In this document: positions 59,576 through 64,000 of the stretch, one piece after another
Position numbering within the stretch: position 1 is the stretch's first letter
Layout: every line of letters begins with the position of its first letter
Source: Timema cristinae
Taxonomy: Eukaryota; Arthropoda; Insecta; Phasmatodea; Timematidae
Assembly (NCBI GenBank): GCA_039000515.1
Contig: JBCFYV010011135.1
Location: 8,473,215 to 8,537,214, forward strand
DNA length: 64,000 bases
Direction of reading: 5' to 3'
Notes under the pieces: model-generated
Seen by the model: the letters and a program-made list of their open reading frames with translations, nothing else
Databases searched by the model: none
Told to the model about the DNA's origin: nothing
Made by a program: the position numbers and the translations under genes

Positions 59576-59938
59576 TACTTTTGTAAGTGCAGCAATAAAC
59601 TTTCGAGCTCATAATGCCATAGATTAGGTGAGTGAATTTGGGAAAAGTATTAACTGATTTTTTTTACCTTTGAAACTTTTTCGTTTTGAAACTCATCTTA
59701 ATACCCTATTGGACCTTTGAAAATAAAATAAAATAGTAAATAGGGTTTATTTTAAGTTCTAGATGACACATAATATCCTTAATTTCCAGTTTGTCATAAC
59801 AATGGACCATTTTTATTTGTTGGGTATGACTTTGCTTTAGGGTATAAGATCTTTCTAGTTTAATCATTTAGGAAAATCCCATCCTCTCATCACCAATATT
59901 TACCGGCTATTAAATCTGGCCCTGCTTTCTGTATGCAG

Positions 59939-60254
59939 GTGACCATGCGCCTGGTCTGGGCTCTTCAGCATGTGGAGAGTCTGAAGGAGGCAGCGTCCCA
60001 GGGCAGGCCATGTTTGGAACTGTGGACACCTGGTTGCTGTACCGCCTCACAGCCGGCCGCTTGCACGTCACAGACGTGTCCAACGCTAGCGCTACTGGAA
60101 TGTATTGATCCTTTTACCATGGATTGGGGGAGCTGGGCTCTTCAACTGTTTAACATTCCTGGCAACATGCTCCCCAAGGTGTGTGACACCGCTTGCGAAC
60201 TATGGCGTGGTGGATCCTGGGATTTTCGGTACAGCTCTTGCCATACGATGCTCG
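59939..60254 (+). CDS. GK5: Glycerol kinase 5 exon (domain I, TWLLYRL motif), with three frame breaks
   Basis: The exon lies between TATGCAG and GTAAGT, phase 0 at both ends after correction. It reads [36 protein letters not shown], a VSNAS-TGMY segment, DPFTMDW, and [16 protein letters not shown]. These are the FGT-D-WL-Y-LT, D-SNAS-TG and GI-FG-PIP blocks of FGGY kinases and match animal GK5 in order and spacing. The frame changes near 60010 (one base short), 60106 (one extra T in TATTGAT) and 60193 (one extra T). These look like single-base indels, either consensus errors or pseudogene damage. The neighbouring exons are intact. Confidence 0.88.
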
Positions 60255-60810
60255 GTAAGTTTCTGCTTGGATACATTACCTCTCACTGTGGATTCACACA
60301 TTCGCCAAAAAATAAAAACAGAGCAGAAACGTAATCACTTGACGAGCTCTAAACCTATCACAAGATTTCAACCTCATCGGCATGATTTGATATAACCTCA
60401 GCTTTTCTTTTTCTGTGAGACATTATCAATCAGCCTATGACACAGAAATCATATTCCAAAATCAATTGACTCACTCAGTAAGCATACACTTAAACCAACC
60501 GATTTTATTTACTTTCCTTCATTTTCTTCGAATAGTTTCAACTTTTTGTACATTAATTTCACTATACTTATGTTTCATAAACAATGATTTTAAAATATAG
60601 TACAAGACACATTAAGGCAAAATACAAAATGTCGGCTCTTAACTAAACACTGCTGGTACTTATAAAAATTCATGCAAAAATCTTTTAGCTCTACATATAA
60701 TTCTGTAAAGAAGTACTATACAAACAAAATATTAACTTAATCAATCAAAAATATATTTCTGTTAAACATAATTTACATAAATAACAATAAAATAAAAGCA
60801 AGGTAAGGGT

Positions 60811-61040
60811 AGAACATAATGAGATGGACTGGATAGAACTAACTCAAGGTATAGATAGGGTGTAAAGAGGTGGACTGGATATTACTTGCTTAATAAGAGG
60901 TGGGTATAATGTGGTGGACCGGATGGTTACCAACTTAATAACGGGTTGGGTGTAATGTGGAGGACTGGATCATACTAGCTTAATAAGGTGGACAGGATAT
61001 AACTAGCTCAAGATAGGGATAGGGTGTAAAGAGGTTTGGG
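60811..61040. repeat. 46-bp minisatellite, GK5 intron (second array)
   Basis: More diverged units of the same GAGGTGGACTGGATAGAACT type as 59331-59575, with variants such as TGGTGGACCGGATGG. Confidence 0.85.
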
Positions 61041-61379
61041 GGTGGCTAGAACTATTTGAGGGAATATTTCTGTAATAGCTAGTAGGAAAACTAGAACAAA
61101 GCTATGTATCTATAAGAATTTGCTAGGGTAAAGGAGCTACTGGCAACATTAACAATCGCGTCTTTTGAAATTTGTCATATATCTGAGTCGATATTAAAAC
61201 CACCCGAGAACAAGAGAATATAAACGTGTTTGTCGTTATAACCTTGGAATTCTTTCAGCGATGTAAATTATTGAAACATAGGCCTATGCAAAATCAGGTT
61301 CATGACTATCACACAATCACACTTTAACTCACACGGAACGATGGGATGACGAGGGGAGGAAAACCAAAGAACATAAACA

Positions 61380-61630
61380 AGGAGGGGGGATTCTATACGC
61401 TTCTAGACTGGAGTAGAATAAAAACATGGCACTGGCGAAGAGTGTCTTCTTTCCAGCCGAAGATCTTTGGTTCGGGAAGTTGTTTCTGAGAATTGAACAG
61501 GCGCGGTCTCAGTATTTCGTGGTCAGTCGTCTTATTCAGGGGTGTGCGTTTCGATTGGTCGGTCGGGCGTGTAGTTGAGCTAGCAGCAGACGGTGTCGGT
61601 ACAATAGGGTAAGTCCGTTGTTATTGACTT
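61380..61630 (+). promoter_or_regulatory. GC-richer segment with CCAAT-type box and splice-donor-like end
   Basis: Within the intron, a less AT-rich block contains GATTGGTCGGTCGGGCG (inverted CCAAT) and ends CAATAGG followed by GTAAGT at 61611. It could be an alternative first exon and promoter, or a repeat. No transcript evidence is available. Confidence 0.2.
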
Positions 61631-61660
61631 GGTTATGGTTAGCTTGTGGCTAATGCTACA

Positions 61661-62339
<679 letters not shown>

Positions 62340-62633
62340 TTAGGTTATAGATTTAGTTACTTCATTAATACTGACCCAAATCATTAAAAAATACTTAAAT
62401 ATCGTTAATAAGGGGATCAATGCCCCAAATGGCCAAGGAAAGAGATTAAGTTCTCTACCTAAGAACATCGAAAAAGGAGATGCTTTGATAGACTTATGAT
62501 AGGCAATATTATACACTAAATTTTGAATTAACAGATTGATAGCCAAAAAGCTCTTGTTGCCTTGATAAAACAAAGGAGTCACTTTCAAGCTATTCGATCT
62601 TAATATTTGGTGATTTCTAAGACTCTTTTCCAA
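62340..62633 (-). pseudogene. LTR-retrotransposon integrase fragment
   Basis: A 97-codon minus-strand frame contains LVYNIAYHKSIKASPFSMFL followed by GRELNL. This matches the N---H-S-K-SPF---FGR pattern at the end of the Gypsy-type integrase core. Only this piece is recognisable; no RT or LTR is seen nearby. Confidence 0.5.
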
Positions 62634-64000
62634 CTCGTTTATCTAAATCCTATTCCTACACACAAGGGTGCCTGTCAAATTTCCAAGAGTAATGGTAGTT
62701 ACAAATTTGGTGGAGGATTTTGCATGTATAATAACATGAGTATTTGCATCAATGGAAGGACCAGTAGATCCCAAAAAGTATACATAATCCTTTTCTGGCA
62801 GTGTTAGCAGTGTTTAACCCATTAATTTAAGCTATGAGCTGTTTTAGACCTTTGGCACTGTAAAACTTTCCGACCTGCTTTTACTGGTACTCTTGTTGTA
62901 GATGGGACTAAAAAAACTTTTAAATAAAATAAAATATTTTTAAAGAAACTTAAATGTTTGACTAAATCAGAATTATGATACTTTTTCAATGATATATATA
63001 CAAGGACATAAGGGACAAATATTTTTTGTTTCTTTCTTTAAAAACATACTGACCATTAACATTCCTTTATACAAGGAGGTTTACCATATTCTCTTCCTCA
63101 GAAACAACATAAACTTAAGGCTAGCACCTCTGGTAGCTCTCTCCTCTAACACTAGGGCAATCCACAATGCTAAGGATCGGACCTAGAGAAACTCTTGGAG
63201 GAAAATATATCACCAAAAACACCCTCCTATGGTATATTTCACTCTACATCTTGAACCCTATCCCTAACCCTAAAACCTAACTAATAGGGTTCAAATAAAA
63301 TAAAATAAATTAGTCAACAAAAAGAAAGAGTGTGCTTGGTGAGTAAAGAATATACAAAAAATCCGGGCAAGAAAACAATACCCAGAACACGCATTTATAT
63401 ATGTATACAATAATTTATGAGAAGGGAAAAAGTAAAGGCTTTAATTCTCCTACCTTTAGAAAATAATTAATGATATTTGAAGCTTTACTTTTCAGAACAT
63501 GCTGCTGATATAAAGAAATAACACTATTGCTGGACTCCTCAAACTTTCCTTGAGATAAATTCTGTACTTTTGCTTCTCTCCATTTCACTACATCTTTTAG
63601 AGACTATTCCACTGTTTTTTTTTATGGATATCACTTTGTATTTGCAACCAATGAACAAGTATCCTCTTTTGAAGAAATTATTTTTGTTTTTGTACAAACA
63701 CAAGCAATTATTCACGGCCAATGTAAGAGATTGTGCAGTATGAATCTAAATTATACTCAAACTAAAAAAATACTTATAAATTAAGGCTGCTTCGACTGAC
63801 AGCTGTTATCCAACTAAAAGCACATGAGGGGGTCATTAGATTGGACCACTTTAAACAAGTGTGGTGAGTATACACATGTCACTCTCATGCGCATGAAAAT
63901 ATGTGTTTTCGAATGTGCTTGGCATTCGTAGTCTCGGGCAGACAATAACACGTAAACACATCCGAAATATTAATAATAAAAAGTATATGCTAGACTAGCA
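62634..64000. other. No gene recognised, probable GK5 intron
   Basis: AT-rich to the end of the window. Telomere-like CCCTAACCCTAAAACC at about 63255 is an isolated short match. No exon is supported. Confidence 0.4.

Noticed and set aside
63240..63280. Telomeric repeat
   Set aside because: Only two or three CCCTAA-like units; too short and isolated to indicate a telomere.

Overview
This is a stretch of animal nuclear genome (AT-rich, large introns, tRNA-derived SINEs, hAT, LINE and Gypsy remnants), most likely from an arthropod and perhaps an insect; the species cannot be fixed from the sequence. It is a scaffold built from three contigs (1-31571, 31672-58855, 58956-64000) joined by two runs of exactly 100 N. 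Nothing bacterial, viral-genomic or CRISPR-like is visible.

The only host gene I can support is glycerol kinase 5 (GK5, FGGY carbohydrate kinase family), on the + strand. Seven exons were found by protein similarity, splice sites and reading phase. The four exons for the C-terminal half, down to the stop codon, lie in contig 1 (11026-11120, 17698-17861, 25778-25911, 27225-27367). Three exons for the middle of the protein, including the catalytic Asp region, lie in contig 3 (59055-59144, 59939-60254, 61811-61937), downstream of the stop codon. The gene therefore appears in circularly permuted order, which points to contig misordering or to two adjacent partial copies. The N-terminal exons and one exon of about 37 codons between the two blocks were not found.

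Region by region: 1-1149 is AT-rich and empty. 1153-9573 is an 8.4-kb array of a 45-bp satellite, interrupted by 69 C; its period is a multiple of three, so it carries very long but meaningless open frames. 9.6-27.4 kb is the 3' half of GK5. Its introns hold a LINE reverse-transcriptase fragment split by a hAT element, which itself contains a tRNA-like inverted repeat; a SINE; several minisatellites; and a decayed antisense Gypsy retrotransposon. 27.4-31.6 kb is the 3' flank. 31.7-58.9 kb has no supported gene and is dense in repeats: two SINE families sharing one 3' tail, a third SINE family, two foldback palindromes, a second hAT element with perfect 8-bp target duplications, a dimeric promoter-like repeat in inverted copies, a 52-bp minisatellite split by a SINE, a poly-G run, and error-rich sequence next to the second gap. 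59.0-64.0 kb holds the middle GK5 exons, with the same 46-bp minisatellite in two successive introns and an integrase fragment.

I did not find a novel defence or regulatory system. The most useful observations are the permuted GK5 gene, the signs of assembly damage, the nested transposon history and the SINE families with a shared tail.
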